From positions 252,317,905 to 252,381,904 of the forward strand of contig OY856188.1 in NCBI GenBank assembly GCA_963693315.1: a stretch of 64,000 nucleotides of DNA, in the 5' to 3' direction. The notes below the pieces were generated by a model. The model made no database searches. It was given only the letters and a program-made list of their open reading frames with translations, and was not told the origin of the DNA. Positions 27,803 to 40,340 of the stretch are shown piece by piece. Made by a program: the position numbers and the translations under genes. Source of the DNA: Diogma glabrata (lineage: Eukaryota > Arthropoda > Insecta > Diptera > Cylindrotomidae). Position 1 is the stretch's first letter. Every line of letters begins with the position of its first letter.

Positions 27803-29730
27803 ATTTGAATACTTACGCCAAGTGCCAACGGCAAGCAGTGTAAATTATATTTATTTTTTGTTTTTATTCATCTTTTGTGTGTTTAGTTTGCGTGCCTCTC
27901 TTTACAACAAAAATGAGGTTAAGATTTTTTGTTGTCAACAACGAAAGGATTATTCAATATTATTATTCCACAATATATTTTTTAGATCAACGAATACGTG
28001 ATTTTTAAAATGAAAGTATAAATTCTGTGTATTCCAATTACATCATTATATATCAAATTATGCCTATACCAGAAAAAATTGACCCCAATAGCAACATCAA
28101 ATCATGATCAAATTTTATAAATATTTACCCAAGTTGAACCAAACTAATTTATTATTTGTTTGTATCAACTATAACAGTTGATATTTTTTTGGAATATATT
28201 GCACCGCAGAGTGGTTTCAATATAGTTTATTTACTCTGTAAGTTTAGATTTTTGTAGAAAAATCATACAACTCAAATTGAATTTTTTTTATCTAACCTCC
28301 TATCTAACCTTTTATCTAACCTAATAGCTCGATCCTGCGTACGCCACTAAAAGAATTTACAAATCAACAAAATCTGATCCGTTAATCTGGTGAAACGTTG
28401 GACACATCATATGACCAATGCATGATTTACGGCCATTAAACGTCGACTTTTAGATAAGTTTGGGGTGTTGTCGTTATTTTGACAGTCATTAAGATTCTCT
28501 GCAGCTACAAACGACTTTTGTTATGAAATTTATAATATTTTTACCAGATTCGTTTTTGTTAATGTTTACCTGTGGTTCTATTTACCGTATACAGAAGAAT
28601 ATAGACTATAATGACAAAAACTAAATGGCAATACTTTATAGTTCTCCAATTAAAAGCTGTACTTTGATATCAGTACTTTGAAATTTCTCAGCTTCAAATG
28701 CTTAAATGATTCTGTGTTGTAATAGGTTGAGAAATCTGGTCAAACAATTATCATGTTTCAACTCCAATGGATCGAACTAAAGTTTACATTTATTTATATG
28801 GTGCCGCCTCTATCAGAAATCAAATTTTGATTTACAAAGCTCAAGACAATTGGACTACAGTTCCACTTCTAACAAATTGTACCGGCTGTTACAAATATCT
28901 AAAATTTGTGTTTTTTCTGGTGTCTGAGGAGCATTCGTACTCTAAACAGACGGCATTTGATGCCTAAATGTCAACAAGGTTTTCTATAACAAGGCAAGGA
29001 AGTCGGCAGTTAAAAATCCTGTGACATGATTTTTAGGACATGGTTTAAAAATTAAGGATACTAAGAGGAAATGCATTATCACCAGTGAAAACATATAAAA
29101 CGCAATAATAACGTACTGGCAGGCGTTCGTTAGCAAATCACTAAAAATACAATCGAAATTTCACGTAAAAGTACCGACATTCGTTGGCTTCTCAGATTGT
29201 CGAATAATACAAAACAAAATTAAAAAATGGTTTTTGAAACAGAACTTGATTATTTAACGCGTCTATACGTTGGCATTCTGTGAATAATTCCCATCATTAT
29301 TATTCCTTCAAATATACTCTGTCTCCAATAAATAGGTAAGTCAACAACTCTACACAGCAAAACTAAATGTAATAGATTTTTTGTTTTATTCCTTCCGTAA
29401 ATTATGCAGCGTTTGATCTCGCCACCCCTTAAGTTTTGCAACTCTAGACTCGGGCTTTACTGGTTCAATGCGTAAATCCAACACTGATACGTATATTCGT
29501 TTTACTACGACCAAATTATTAATTGTCACTTATGATACAGTTCTTAGTAATTTAAGTTAGGACATTTCATTAATGTTTATTCATTGTGCTGAACTCACTT
29601 AGGTTGTAGTAATGTAATATATTTATTACGGACTTGTGCGTAACAAAATAATAGACAATTCGAAATCGTCATGAAAAATTTATCAAATTTCAACAAATAT
29701 AAATCTTGCGCATAAAAATATATATTATAT
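27803..29730. other. AT-rich DNA with no gene recognised
   Basis: Short frames only. A stretch on the minus strand at about 29398-29540 has a slightly more coding-like composition but no domain. Three TCTAACCT words occur near 28290-28320 with no array around them. Confidence 0.6.
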
Positions 29731-31953
29731 ATATTACTTCGGTCTGAAAGACCTAAGTATTACATTCATGAGCTCAAAGTGATATTCTTACCCCCACTTT
29801 TTTTGGTATTTCTCGACGTTTTAGGACCTACTGATTCTAAAAAATCAAAAAAAAAAAAAGAATGTGTGTCTGTCTGGCCGTCCGGCCGGCCGTCACAACC
29901 GACGAAATCTAGAAAACCGCTGGACGGATTTGAAAAATTTTTTTTTTAAAAATATGTTTGCTTAATGGGAAGAGCCGAAAGGACGATGTGTTCGATAACT
30001 GTACCGGAAGTGTGTCAAAAAATCGTCAAGTGTGTCAAAACGAGGAAATTTGCATATTTTTTGCTTAAAAAACTTTCATTTTAAGTGATTACGAGCAGGA
30101 GCATTGAATTTGGAAAAATCTTGATGGTCGGGATTGGTATGTGATACGAAAATCTAGATTATTGCATTATAAGTTTGTCAAAAAAATGTTGTCAAGTGTG
30201 TCAAAAGAAAGATTTTTATTTATTTTTTTACCCAATTTTTCGGAAAAAAAAAATTAAAATTTTGTTTGAAATGAAATTTTATTATTATTGAGAATTACGG
30301 CATTATAAGTTTGTCAAAAAAAATAATATCAAGGGTGTCAAAAATGATTTCATTTATTTTTTTAGCCTATTTTTTGGAAAAAAAATGCAGTTGTTTTTAT
30401 GACGTAAATGTAATTGAAAATGTCGACATGGAAATTTTTGTATTTGTTATAGTTTTTGAAATGTTTTTGGAATTTTGAAAAAAGTTTGTATTTTTGATTT
30501 TGTAATAATTTTTGCAATATTTTTAGAATTTTGAAAAAGGTTTTAATTTTTGATTTTGTAAGAATTTTTGGAATATTTTTAGAATTTTGAAAAATTTAAA
30601 ATTTTTGATTTTATTATAATTTTTGGAATTTTGAAAAAAGTTTCAATTTTTGATTTTGTAATAATTTTTGGAATATTTTTAGAATTTTGAAAAAAGTTTG
30701 ATTTTATTCTAATTTTTACAATATTTTTGGAATTTTGAAAGAAATATGAATTTGTGATTTTGTAATATTTTCTCGAATCGCTAAATTGAAGGTTTTTGAA
30801 TAGTTTGCTGAAAATGCAATTGCAAATGAAATTGGACATGGACATTTTTGAATTTGTTATAGTTTTTTAAATATTTTTGGAATTTTGAAAAAGTTTCAAT
30901 TTTTGATTTTGTAAGAATTTTTGGAATATTTTTAGAATTTTGAAAAATTTTAAATTTTTGATTTTATTATAATTTTTATAATTTTGGAAAAAGTTTCGAT
31001 TAAAGATATTGTTATAATTTTTGTAACATTTTTAGAGTTTTGGAAAAAGCTTGAATTTTTGAGTTTTTAAGAATTTTTGGAATATTATTAGATTTAAATA
31101 TTTGATTTTATTGCAAATTTTTGGAATTTTTTTAGAATTTTGGAAAAAAAATAGAATTTATGAATTTTATATATATTTTTAGAATTTTGAAAAGAGTTTC
31201 AATTTTTGAATTTTTAAGAATTTTTGGAATATTATTAGAATGTAGAAAAAGTTTAAATTTTTGGTTTTATTCTAATTTTTAAAATATTTTTAGAATTTTG
31301 AAAAAAAAAATGAAATTTTTGAATTTTATATATACATATTTTTAGAATTTTGAAAAAAGTTTCAATTTTGATTTTGTAAGAATTTTTGGTTTTTGGAAAA
31401 ATTTTAGATTTTTGATTTTATTATAATTTTATAATTTTGGAAAAAGTTTTAATTTTTGATTTTGTAATAATTTGGGCAATATTTTTAGAATCTTTGAAAA
31501 AAGTATTAATCTGTGATTTTGTAATAATTTTTGAAATCTTTTTAGAATTTTGTTTGAAAAAAGTTTGAATTTTTTATTTTACAATATTTTTGGAATTTTG
31601 ATAGAAATATGAATTTGTGATTTTGAAATATTTTCTGGAAACATTAAATGAAGAGGTTTTTGAGTAGTTTGCTGATTTATGCAATCTTTACACTAAATTA
31701 TGTTAATATATGATCTGTTATAATTTTCCAACAACGTATTGATGTTTCGTGTTGGTTTTGTAATACATATCTAAACGAAGATAAAAAATACATGTACTTT
31801 AACAAAAAGTTATGTTTGATATACATCACTGCCAAAACTAAAAACCATGTCCTCATAAAATTTTTTTGCCGAACTATATCAAAATCCTTAACCCAGACCG
31901 AAGTCTTAATATCTCAGAGCTGTGAGATTTCAGCCCCTCCATATTTTTCAATT
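29731..31953 (+). mobile_element. Rep-D element, copy 1, with terminal hairpin
   Basis: Shares both ends and most of its middle with the minus-strand copy at 41311-42640. It starts with a hairpin at 29736-29758 (ACTTCGGTCT-GAA-AGACCTAAGT, one mismatch), followed by CCCCCACTTTTTTTGGTA and ACGTTTTAGGACCTACTGAT, a GC-rich GGCCGTCCGGCCGGCCGTCA patch (about 29876-29895), GTGTGTCAAAA words, an AT-rich tandem region, and an end block AACCCAGACCGAAGTCTTAA...CAGCCCCTCCATATTTTT. An 11-base word (ACTTCGGTCTG) at the left hairpin recurs inverted at 31894-31904. No protein is encoded. The class is unknown; a terminal hairpin recalls Helitrons, the inverted word recalls TIR elements, and neither fits fully. 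Confidence 0.7.
30430..31630. repeat. Degenerate tandem repeat inside Rep-D, about 55 bp unit
   Basis: A unit built from TTTTTGATTTTGTAATAATT, TTTGGAATATTTTTAGAATT and TTGAAAAAAGTTTG recurs many times with drift. The inverted counterparts at 41540-41940 and 63485-63660 have fewer units, which largely explains why copy 1 is longer. Confidence 0.8.
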
Positions 31954-32237
31954 GAAAAGATGAAGCACCATTTTTATTTCAAATTTTTTCAAATGATTTT
32001 AATAATTTTTTAAAAATGTATGAACAGAATGCTTTAATATGAAACTATAAATATCAACCCATATTATAACAAATGTTGAGTTTGGCACGGGTGCCACGTA
32101 TTTACAGGCAACTATAAAGGTATCTAAACATATATTTTTCGATTATATCTTTCAGTTTTAAAAGAGATAGCATACATAAATTATCATGTATACGAGTCAA
32201 AGGAAAAATGCTCACTTTCAAATTTTATGCTATAAGT
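31954..32237. other. AT-rich spacer, nothing seen
   Basis: No repeat partner or frame of note between Rep-D and the CACTG element. Confidence 0.5.
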
Positions 32238-32914
32238 TCACTGAAAAAAATTTAAAGTTATATATACAAAAAATGTGGTATATTTGACTAGATAATTGTC
32301 AATAGTAGCTCAACCATAAAATGGTAAAAGTAATTAAATCATTTTCATAAAACTGACAAATCTATTTGTTTAACTATACAAAAAGTATTGTCAATTTAAA
32401 AAAATATTTTGTTGCATTCGGGAAAAAACATTTTGTTTGATTGTAGTTAGTCAGTTGAACAAAACCTTTTTGTCAAAGTATAAAAAAAATTGTAAAACTG
32501 ATACCCATAGTAGTTCTATTCGAGCAATATTTGTGATAACTCTACAAAGTATTCGATTCTTTTTACAAATCCGTTGTCAGCTCAGTATGTTTTGTAGTAC
32601 ATTTACCAATAGTTCTATCAGATCTTCCGTTTTTTTTATCAGATCTACCGATTTGTAACAAGATGTTCTGTTCAAATTACCAGAAATTTGGTCAAATAAA
32701 TGAAATATTTTGTCACATCTAGCCTAGATTTAGCGGTTTCAATTAACTGTTTTGTAGACCGTGTTGTTATATAGAGCATATTTTTAGTCATATTAATCAG
32801 TTATTTGGTCAATTCTATTAGTTGTTTATTGGAATGTAAAAGTTGTCAGATTATTTGTACTAAATGTTTAGTTCGTTTTATTAAATATTTTGTTAATACT
32901 ATTAACTATTTGAC

Positions 32915-33200
32915 GTACTTCACTAAATATTTTGTATATTTTAACAACTTATACTTAATTTAAAAGCTTTTTAAGCTGCATTTGAAACGATAACTTAATT
33001 GATACTTATTTTGAAGGCTTATTTATTTGCTATCATTTTAAAATGTTCAAAATTTTAAAATGTTCAAAATTTTAAAATGACGGCAAATAAGCATGCCTTC
33101 AAAATAAGTATCAAATAAGTTATCGTTTTAAATGCAGCTTATAAAGTTTTTAAATTAAATATAATATTTGTCAAAATATACAAAATATTTAGTAAAGTAC
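32915..33200. repeat. Long palindrome, arms about 130 bp
   Basis: The left arm GTACTTCACTAAATATTTTG... AAGCTGCATTTGAAACGATA...TTGATACTTATTTTGAAGG pairs with the right arm that ends ...AAATGCAGCTTATAAAG...CAAAATATTTAGTAAAGTAC. The centre near 33057 is a short tandem of TGTTCAAAATTTTAAAA. Arms differ by scattered substitutions and small indels. Confidence 0.85.
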
Positions 33201-33564
33201 ATTTATTTTCATACAAATTTATTTAAGTACATTTTATTTTTACAATGTCACAACATCATAAAGATAAAACTAGTTGTATTTTTTTAAATTGCTCGAAAAT
33301 TCACTTTTCATATCGAAAATTGTTAGTTGTTCCTAAAAGTAATACACAAAAGAATAAAAACGGAAAATCGGTTCGTTTAATTTGGGTCATTCCGTTTATT
33401 TAAAAGTAAAAATATATTCATTATATAATTTCAAAACATTCAAATTCAGTTTTTCTTCATATTAGTTATAAATAAGTATATTTTGAATTCTTTATTCGAT
33501 CATTCAATTTCTAAAAAAATTACTTATATTTCCAAAATAATTTTGAAAAACAATACCTAAACAG

Positions 33565-34200
33565 TTAATAATTTTCATTATCTAAACTATGAATTAGCAC
33601 TTTAATAGGAATAAAATTTTTATCCGAAGCACATTTCAATTTGTAAAAATATTGTTGTAAAAATTGTCACACCATTGCTGACTCAGGTGGATATTCCAAG
33701 TTAAAGACATGGAATATCTTAAAACAAGCATTAACGGCCTTTATAATACTTGTATGCATATGCTTTACCCCATTAAAATGTGTGAAAATGTTTGATGGAT
33801 AAAGCACATCATCTGCAATACCAACTATTTTGGGTTGTAGAAGTAGTTTTTTTTTTAATTTTCGATATGTTCCTTAAAAAGGATTATTGATTTCGACATA
33901 TATATGAAACTGTCTTGCGAATCGCTTATTGAAAAACGCTTAATACTTCTTTTTCCGTCATTTTTTTTTTGACTTTAGACGTTGGAATTAGAATGCCATG
34001 TAGTAGCATCAAAAAACCACACAATTTTCCATCTGGGAACATAAAGGAATATATTTTATAGAATTAATGATTATAATAAAGGAGTTATTTTTAGTACTGT
34101 CAGTTAATTTCGCATCTACCATCCGTTGCAAAAGTAGGCGACAGTTTCCTTCTTTAAGCTTGGTTTTATAGATTTTCATCATTTTATCATAAAAAGAAAT
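33565..34200 (-). pseudogene. Decayed gene inside the CACTG element, function not recognised
   Basis: The best part (about 33870 down to the TAA at 33565-33567) is open apart from a single TGA at about 33676-33678, and reads KAVNACFKIFHVFNLEYPPE and then QFLQQYFYK after the stop. I recall this C-terminal pattern (a CFKIF...EYP-E...W-F-Q string) from uncharacterised, repeat-borne arthropod proteins; the TGA stands where that pattern has Trp. Upstream on the same strand further coding-like pieces occur in other frames (SFIYMSKSIILFKEHIE near 33885-33930; KMMKIYKTKLKEGNCRLLLQ near 34130-34190). I cannot name a function. Several frameshifts show it is dead. Confidence 0.5.
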
Positions 34201-35112
34201 AAGTCTAACAATGCATTGAAGTTATCGAAAAGCTACTCAAAGTCACTGTTTATCTAAAATGTGAATTATAATAGTAATTCTTTTAATAATATTGAATGTT
34301 CTGAGATAAAAATCTTACCAATTTACATCCTTGAGACAGCTTGTACTGTGGTCAAATTATACTTCGTTTGTTTAAATTTTAATTGTTTGTAAACTTCTAA
34401 TACTGTTCTAATACTTTTTCTATGTTAAAAATTACGTAGTTTTATTTACGTTTTCGAACTATTTCACTTTATTTTAAATTATAATTTTACAGCATTAAAA
34501 ATATAGTGTATTTAATAGAACCAACTAAGAATTAAAGAATTATGAAAATCACACGTATGCTTAAATAAATTGTTAGACAAATTATTTTGTATATGCTATC
34601 ATTTCTTGATGAATTCTATCTTTCTTGTACATACAAACAACAAAATATATACTCTATTTCATCAAAGTTTGTTGCTTAAATCCACAAAAAAATCTTGTAC
34701 ATAGGATTAAAAATAATTTAAATTCTTCATTAAATTATTGTACCAGTGACTAATTATTTTTAGAATCTACCAAAACTTTTCAGGTTTAATCAACCATCTA
34801 TTTTAGTACCACTATCAAAATATTTGTTATTTCTACGCAATCTGTGTGAACCGATGACAAAACACTTTTAAATTCAACCACATAGGCTTAGAGTCAAATT
34901 TATTAACAATGCTAGTACCGATAACAAAAAGTTGGTAGTTTCTTACAAATTTTTGTTTGTATAATCTTCTGTAATTGTTTTGTAAAATTGACAAAATGAT
35001 TGTCAAGGTTTGACAACAGCTTTGTCTATTTAACTAAATTTTTATTTATGTTACAAAACACAATCAACAAAATCCATATTGTAGAATAGCCCAACATATT
35101 TTTTTCAGTGTT

Positions 35113-35839
35113 CTAATTTAAAAAAAAAACAAAATATTTTACCCTTCCTCTTTAAATTTTTATATACCACCCCAAGCAATGTCATCCGTTTTATGTAAAC
35201 TATCTCGACTATAGACTATCTTGGTCATTTTTAGCCACATTCAAACCGTCTTTTGAAATATGAAAAAAATTCGACTTCGGACTTTTCCTTAAGACTTAAT
35301 TTAACTTGTAATAAAAAATAATAAAAAATGCAATAATTTACTAATGAATTTTATGATTAAGATCTTCTGATACATTATGGCATTGTTTATTCGTGACGAT
35401 TGACAAATGACGATTTATTCAAATGTATGTATGTGACCACTACTTTTATGTTACAATTTAAATGAAAAAAATCAGATATATCTAAAAAAAAAGTAGTATT
35501 AATTTTCCATAATTTCTTCATACATATTAAGAAAAAATAAATTTAAGTATCGGTAAACATAAAATAGGGCAAACAAAAAAAAAATTACAAAAGTATAATA
35601 ATTTTTTTATAGTACTAAAATTAAATATTTAAAATTTCCGTTTGTTTTTTGTGTTTGTTTTCATTACTTTCATTAAAAATTTTCTTTCTCACATAATTTT
35701 AGATAAAAAAACATAATTTCATTATTATAAAACTCATATAATTTAAAAAAAAAATTAAATTAAACCATCCATTCTATAAAATGTAAATTTGAACTCTTCC
35801 ATTTTTTGTTAATTATTATTATCGTTATTTCGTTTTATA
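35113..35839. other. AT-rich DNA, nothing seen
   Basis: No frame of note and no repeat partner found. Confidence 0.6.
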
Positions 35840-36135
35840 CGGAACCCTGTGATGAGACTTTTGTGTCCGTCTAAATTTCTACATAATCGGTTTTCTCACA
35901 AACTATAAGTGATATCAACTTGATATTTTATAGTTATAAAATTTGTTTTTTGTCCACGCCTAACATATCTATATTATATGGACATATTTAATGAGATAGT
36001 AAAACAAAACTTTTCTTTTAAGGATTCGAGTTTGGTTTAATAAAATTGCAATATTTCAAAAACAAATTGAATGAATTATAATGTGCTTAGTTTTTGAGTT
36101 ATTGCCAAAAACGTGTGATTTTTTCCCATCCCTCA
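35840..36135 (+). repeat. Rep-C dispersed repeat, copy 3 (partial)
   Basis: Starts near TACGGAACCCTGTGATGAGA, continues GTGTCCGTCTAAATTTCTAC, ATAATCGGTTTTCTCACAAA, GTCCACGCCTAACATAT, and ends with TTTTTGAGTTATTGCCAAAA. This matches the 3' half of the copy at 26165-26545 in inverted orientation. Repeats with a TACGGAACCCT block are widespread in insects. Confidence 0.6.
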
Positions 36136-36309
36136 TCCGATCGCCGAACATTACAAAACAAATTTATTTTTGCTATAGCAACTGTTAAAATGTGCTATTA
36201 TCAATTAAGATTGAACGAAAAATATATGTATGTAAAAGGAAAAAATAGCGGTGAGCCTTTTAGAAAGTTCTTTGAATGAGATTGAAAGGAAAAATTTAGA
36301 AAATATAGT

Positions 36310-36432
36310 AAGAAACTAGTTTCATAATCGACGATTTTATCGCACGCAATCTGTTTAGAAAACGACCCGCGCAGTGGGGAGTTTTCTAAAGGATAAGTGC
36401 GATAAAACGTCTTATAAAACGAGTTTTTTATA
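36310..36432. repeat. Fold-back repeat with a GC-rich loop
   Basis: AAACTAGTTTCATAATCGAC, GATTTTATCGCAC and TTTAGAAAAC on the left pair with GTTTTCTAAAGG, GTGCGATAAAACGTC and TTATAAAACGAGTTT on the right, around a loop GACCCGCGCAGTGGGGA. Imperfect arms of about 48 bp. Confidence 0.75.
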
Positions 36433-36676
36433 CTATTTTTTCTATTTTGCATTTTTTGTCTTGAAATTTTAAAAAATGTGTATTTTATTATAAAATAGTC
36501 AATTTGAAATTTTGTTATTATTACTAATTATTTTAATTAATTAAAATATTTAGCACTAATTTAGATATTCTTATTAATTTTATTTACATAATTATTCGTT
36601 TTAATGTTCACTGACGTTTGTATGACCAATGTGATCAACCTTGAAAGACAAAACTTTTGCGTATCGTAATGAAAGC

Positions 36677-36706
36677 CATTTCGATACGCATTTGGGTATC
36701 GAAATG
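36677..36706. repeat. 11-bp perfect hairpin
   Basis: CATTTCGATAC and GTATCGAAATG pair perfectly around an 8-base loop. A second overlapping pairing (GCGTATCG with CGATACGC) is possible just to the left. Role unknown. Confidence 0.7.
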
Positions 36707-39364
36707 ACTTTATTTTAGACGTAAAATAGAAAAAATTATTTTCGACATTGATAAGTGGGTGTCATCTGAAAGATGATTTGTTTTCCAATCCAAAGAAATT
36801 ATTTTATAATTTTCTAAAATAAAGCACAGTTTTTAATTGATTACTAAAAAGAATTTGAAGACACTTCTGCATGGAGAGCTCAGTTTTTGTTTGTTTTTAC
36901 ATTTACTGTTGAATTTTGGACTACGGGTGTGACAACCCCTAATTGATATCACCTTGACTAGTGATATTTCACTGCTATTGCCTTCATATGCCAACAGCAG
37001 AAAAAGACTATGACAAGTTTACTAAATATAAAAGTACCGCAACTAAAGAAAGAAAACGTTGAATAGTTATCCATTTTTAACACTTATTTGAATTCGTGTA
37101 CTGTTTCATGGACTTTTCGAATTGTTTCCATTATCAACTGATAAAAATCACCATGATTACACAAATTTTTCCCTTCAATGTTTTGTTTATCACGCAATGT
37201 AAATAATTGATTAAAACAAACAAAAGTTATAATTAAATTATCAGTAAAACATTAAAACAAGGAAAATTTTGATTCAGCGCCAAAACCGGTGCGACAGATT
37301 TACTATAAATGAAAAAAGATATATTTTTTTAAATTTTTTATTATTGTCTGACTTCTGTTTTTTTTGAGTACAAAAAACTCGACATATGACAACAATAAGT
37401 TGTTTTCAACTTCGCAATTTAATTGCAATTCATTTTTTAAGTAATATATTCCCACATTTAAGGAAATTTTTGTCATCTATAGTTATGACGTACAAAGTTT
37501 ATTAACAACTTGCAGTTTCTGGTATACCGTCATAATATTTACTTTAAATATGTAACTTGATTTCCTTAGGTTTCATGTTATATATTTATTTCTTTTATCG
37601 TAACATGTTGAGTGAGTTCAATGCATTTCTGTTTACAGGATTTATTATAAATATTCAGTGTTTATTGTATTTTCATGCAGTTTATCGGTGAATGATCCTA
37701 TCAAAGTTCTTTCATTCTTCATTTATTTTAATAGAACTATGTTTGATTTTATTTTACTGTAAAAGAACTAAAACATATATGACCTAACCAACTGTTTCAT
37801 ATATTATTTTCTTTTTATCTGGTTACATTTGAACATATATATTTATTAATTTCTTTGTTAAATCAAGCGAACTTGTATAGAGTATAGTAACTCTTCTTTT
37901 GCACATAAACATATGAACAATTTTAACGATGTTGTTTGTTTAACTGTATTTCGTTGTGAAAAGTAACCAAATGATAAAACTGAAGGTAGAGAAATATAAT
38001 TAAGTTTATCTGGTTCTTACTTGACTTTGTTAGTTAGAGCTGACTAAACAACTACTTGAAATCTCATCGTTTCTCTTTTATAGAAATTAACATAATTTAA
38101 ATAGTTGATGTTTTCTTATGTTACTTTATTAAAAATCTGTCAAACTTAGTATGATTATTTCGGTTCAAATTGCCAAAATAGTATATTTTACTATAAGCAC
38201 TAAAAAAGCTATTTTCTCACCTGTTTCTCTTCAGTTCACGAAAGAAAAACGTTTTCGTCGTTTTTTTATTATGGTTGGTTTTTACAATTTTCTTATCTAA
38301 TTTATTTTGATGTTCCATAAAGTCACTTCAAGGAGAATCTGTTATTTGGTGACCAAGAAAAAAAAACACCAAATTAGAGGTTGCAAACATTATCTCCTTT
38401 CCTTGCCTCATTTAAATGCATTTTTTATTATTTTAAATATTTAAGTCTAACAAGTAAACCAAGGTACTGTCAATAAACTTTGAACTCATTTCCGTATTAG
38501 TTATAACAAATGCAATTTGTGTAGTTATTAAGTTTAACAAAAAAACTTTAGAATTTACTTGAACAACATTTGAATAATATTATAAATTAATCGGTGTTAA
38601 CAGTTAATTAAAGTTTTTTATTTCCGATTCTTGAAACAAAATTGTAACACTATATCGTAACACTAATCGTGTAAACACTAAACACTATATCGAAACAGAT
38701 TTTAAACTGTCATATTTTATGCCATAGCTTCGATTATACGATTTTAGGTTATTTTACCCATAAAAATTCGTATTCCCTTACTAATTATATAAGTTCATTG
38801 CTCTTGATTATTGTAAAACGTAATTTAAGTTTGTGCTATTACAATATCGAATGAAATAATTTTAATTTGTTTTGAGGTCATCGTATAAATGACATATATT
38901 TACCTTGTACTTTTATCTTGAATTTAATGATTCATTTAAAAGAAGGTACAAGGAGCATTAACCTCCTACTATTATCAAATGAGAAATATTTTTTTAATTG
39001 GAACTAGGATTTATCAATAATAAAAAAATGAAAATCATGAGTAATGGTTCTATTAAAAGATTTAATTTGATACAAGTAATTAAGATTAAAAGAACAGTTA
39101 CTATCATTATGCTGAATCAGAAATATGTTATCGTGGCGTTGGACATTCGGTTAATATATTAAATTCTTTTCTTCCTGAATGGCAAGTAGAGTAATTTATT
39201 GTTTGCCCAATTTCGCTTAAAATCGTTTCTTGGTACAGTGTAAATGTAGCCTAAGAAACAGATACGGAAACATTAAATAAATCTCACACAAACTAGTTTT
39301 GATTTTGTGCATATAAATACAAAATAAATTAATATACTATTTTATAACAAATCATTGGGTCACC
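36707..39364. other. AT-rich DNA with no gene recognised
   Basis: About 2.6 kb with short frames only. No motif seen. Confidence 0.65.
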
Positions 39365-39366
39365 AA

Positions 39367-39790
39367 AGTCTAGACTTGAAGAAAGCTTTTGACAATGTTT
39401 TGGCGTCGATTATCTAGTTACATATCTAAATAAAATTATACTTGCTTTAGTTGAATCTTCATTGTGAAATAGCTTAGTTAATACATTTTATTTTGTATTG
39501 AATATTTTTAAAATTGAATTGGAGAAACGGCTAATTAGAGGGCAACAGAATCAATAAACATATTTTTCTTGGGAATGGGTAATGGGAAGAGCATCTGCAA
39601 AATCTTTGTATGTTAAACAGTATCATTTTTTACTTAATAAACCAACAAATTATTTACATCTTAGCCCCCAGACACAGACGGTTAAAGAAGACCGGAAGTG
39701 TTTCCAATATTTTTTAATTTATTATTTGTCGGATTCTATTAACGTTCTACATTTACAAGAGAACTTGATTGAGATATCAGTTTATTGGAT
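39367..39790 (+). pseudogene. Non-LTR reverse transcriptase remnant
   Basis: 39367-39399 reads SLDLKKAFDNV, the reverse-transcriptase motif A with its catalytic Asp. About 300 bp later the frame at 39582-39800 reads FLIYYLSDSINVLH, which resembles the FLIYINDLPN block that follows the PQGSVLGP motif; a GGAAGTGT just before it (near 39694) may be the GSV. The stretch between them is broken, the distance is shorter than in an intact RT, and the YADD motif is missing. Clade cannot be given. Confidence 0.45.
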
Positions 39791-39799
39791 TGTTTTGTA

Positions 39800-40120
39800 A
39801 AATATTTCTGATATTAAAGAAAACATAACAAGATTAGAAAAATTCATTTGACGTCATGGCTTGACAGGCCTACATATGGCTTGTGCAATTTAACCAAATT
39901 TTTAAATAACATTGCTGTCAAATAATTTTTGTTTTTTTTTGCGCACATACCGTGGGTGGTGCTATTGATAAATAAAGTAACTGAATAAATCATAATCTGG
40001 GAAATGGAACGGCGGCTAATTGTATAGGATTAGTGGTAATTAACTAAAAAATAAATTTAAATTTCGCATGAATCAGTTTTTGTGTAAATTTTATTTATTT
40101 GTGGTTTACGGATGTGAAAA
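39800..40120. other. AT-rich spacer, nothing seen
   Basis: No frame or repeat partner found between the RT remnant and Rep-A copy 3. Confidence 0.5.
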
Positions 40121-40290
40121 CCAAGCGTACTACAGTTCCAGCTATTGGCATATGAGTTAACGTACGATATCGCATACCAGTCAACAGGAGTACCCTCAAT
40201 CTTTATTATGGAATATTTCTTGATAATGGAACGCTATTGCTAACCCGAAGAAAGGAGCCTTCATATAATTTCATATCTGTTCTTTGAACT
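40121..40290 (+). repeat. Rep-A dispersed repeat, copy 3 (uninterrupted)
   Basis: GTACTACAGTTCCAGCTATT, GATATCGCATACCAG, TCAACAGGAGTACCCTCAAT, ATGGAATATTTCTTGATAAT, GCTAACCCGAAGAAAGGAGC. It gives the uninterrupted order of the family and shows what the NL1 copy at 24.24-24.37 kb split. Confidence 0.65.
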
Positions 40291-40340
40291 TGAAGAAGAC
40301 AGTCACATAATCAAAGAATATCCCTTATTTTATTGGCCAC

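Larger units (their letters stand above)
32238..35112. mobile_element. Putative DNA transposon with CACTGAAAAAAAT termini
   Basis: Begins CACTGAAAAAAAT at about 32238 and ends ATTTTTTTCAGTG at about 35112, giving a 13-bp perfect terminal inverted repeat. Beyond that the subterminal regions are not clearly base-for-base alike but share many TTGACAAA/TTTGTCAA words (32290-32480 and 34930-35060). The interior contains a decayed gene on the minus strand (33565-34200) and a large palindrome (32915-33200). The CACTG ends recall CACTA-like superfamilies; no clear target duplication beyond TT is visible, so I do not assign a class. Alternatively the two ends could belong to separate short elements with the same termini. 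Confidence 0.5.

Noticed and set aside
28290..28325. TCTAACCT words as a telomere-type repeat
   Set aside because: Only three spaced words; the insect TTAGG repeat would be uninterrupted.
29250..29555. Minus-strand coding-like stretch (with KPESRVAKLKGWRDQ)
   Set aside because: About 50 open codons, no domain recognised and no exon support; left as uncertain.
36201..36452. 83-codon minus frame
   Set aside because: Runs through the fold-back repeat; no domain.
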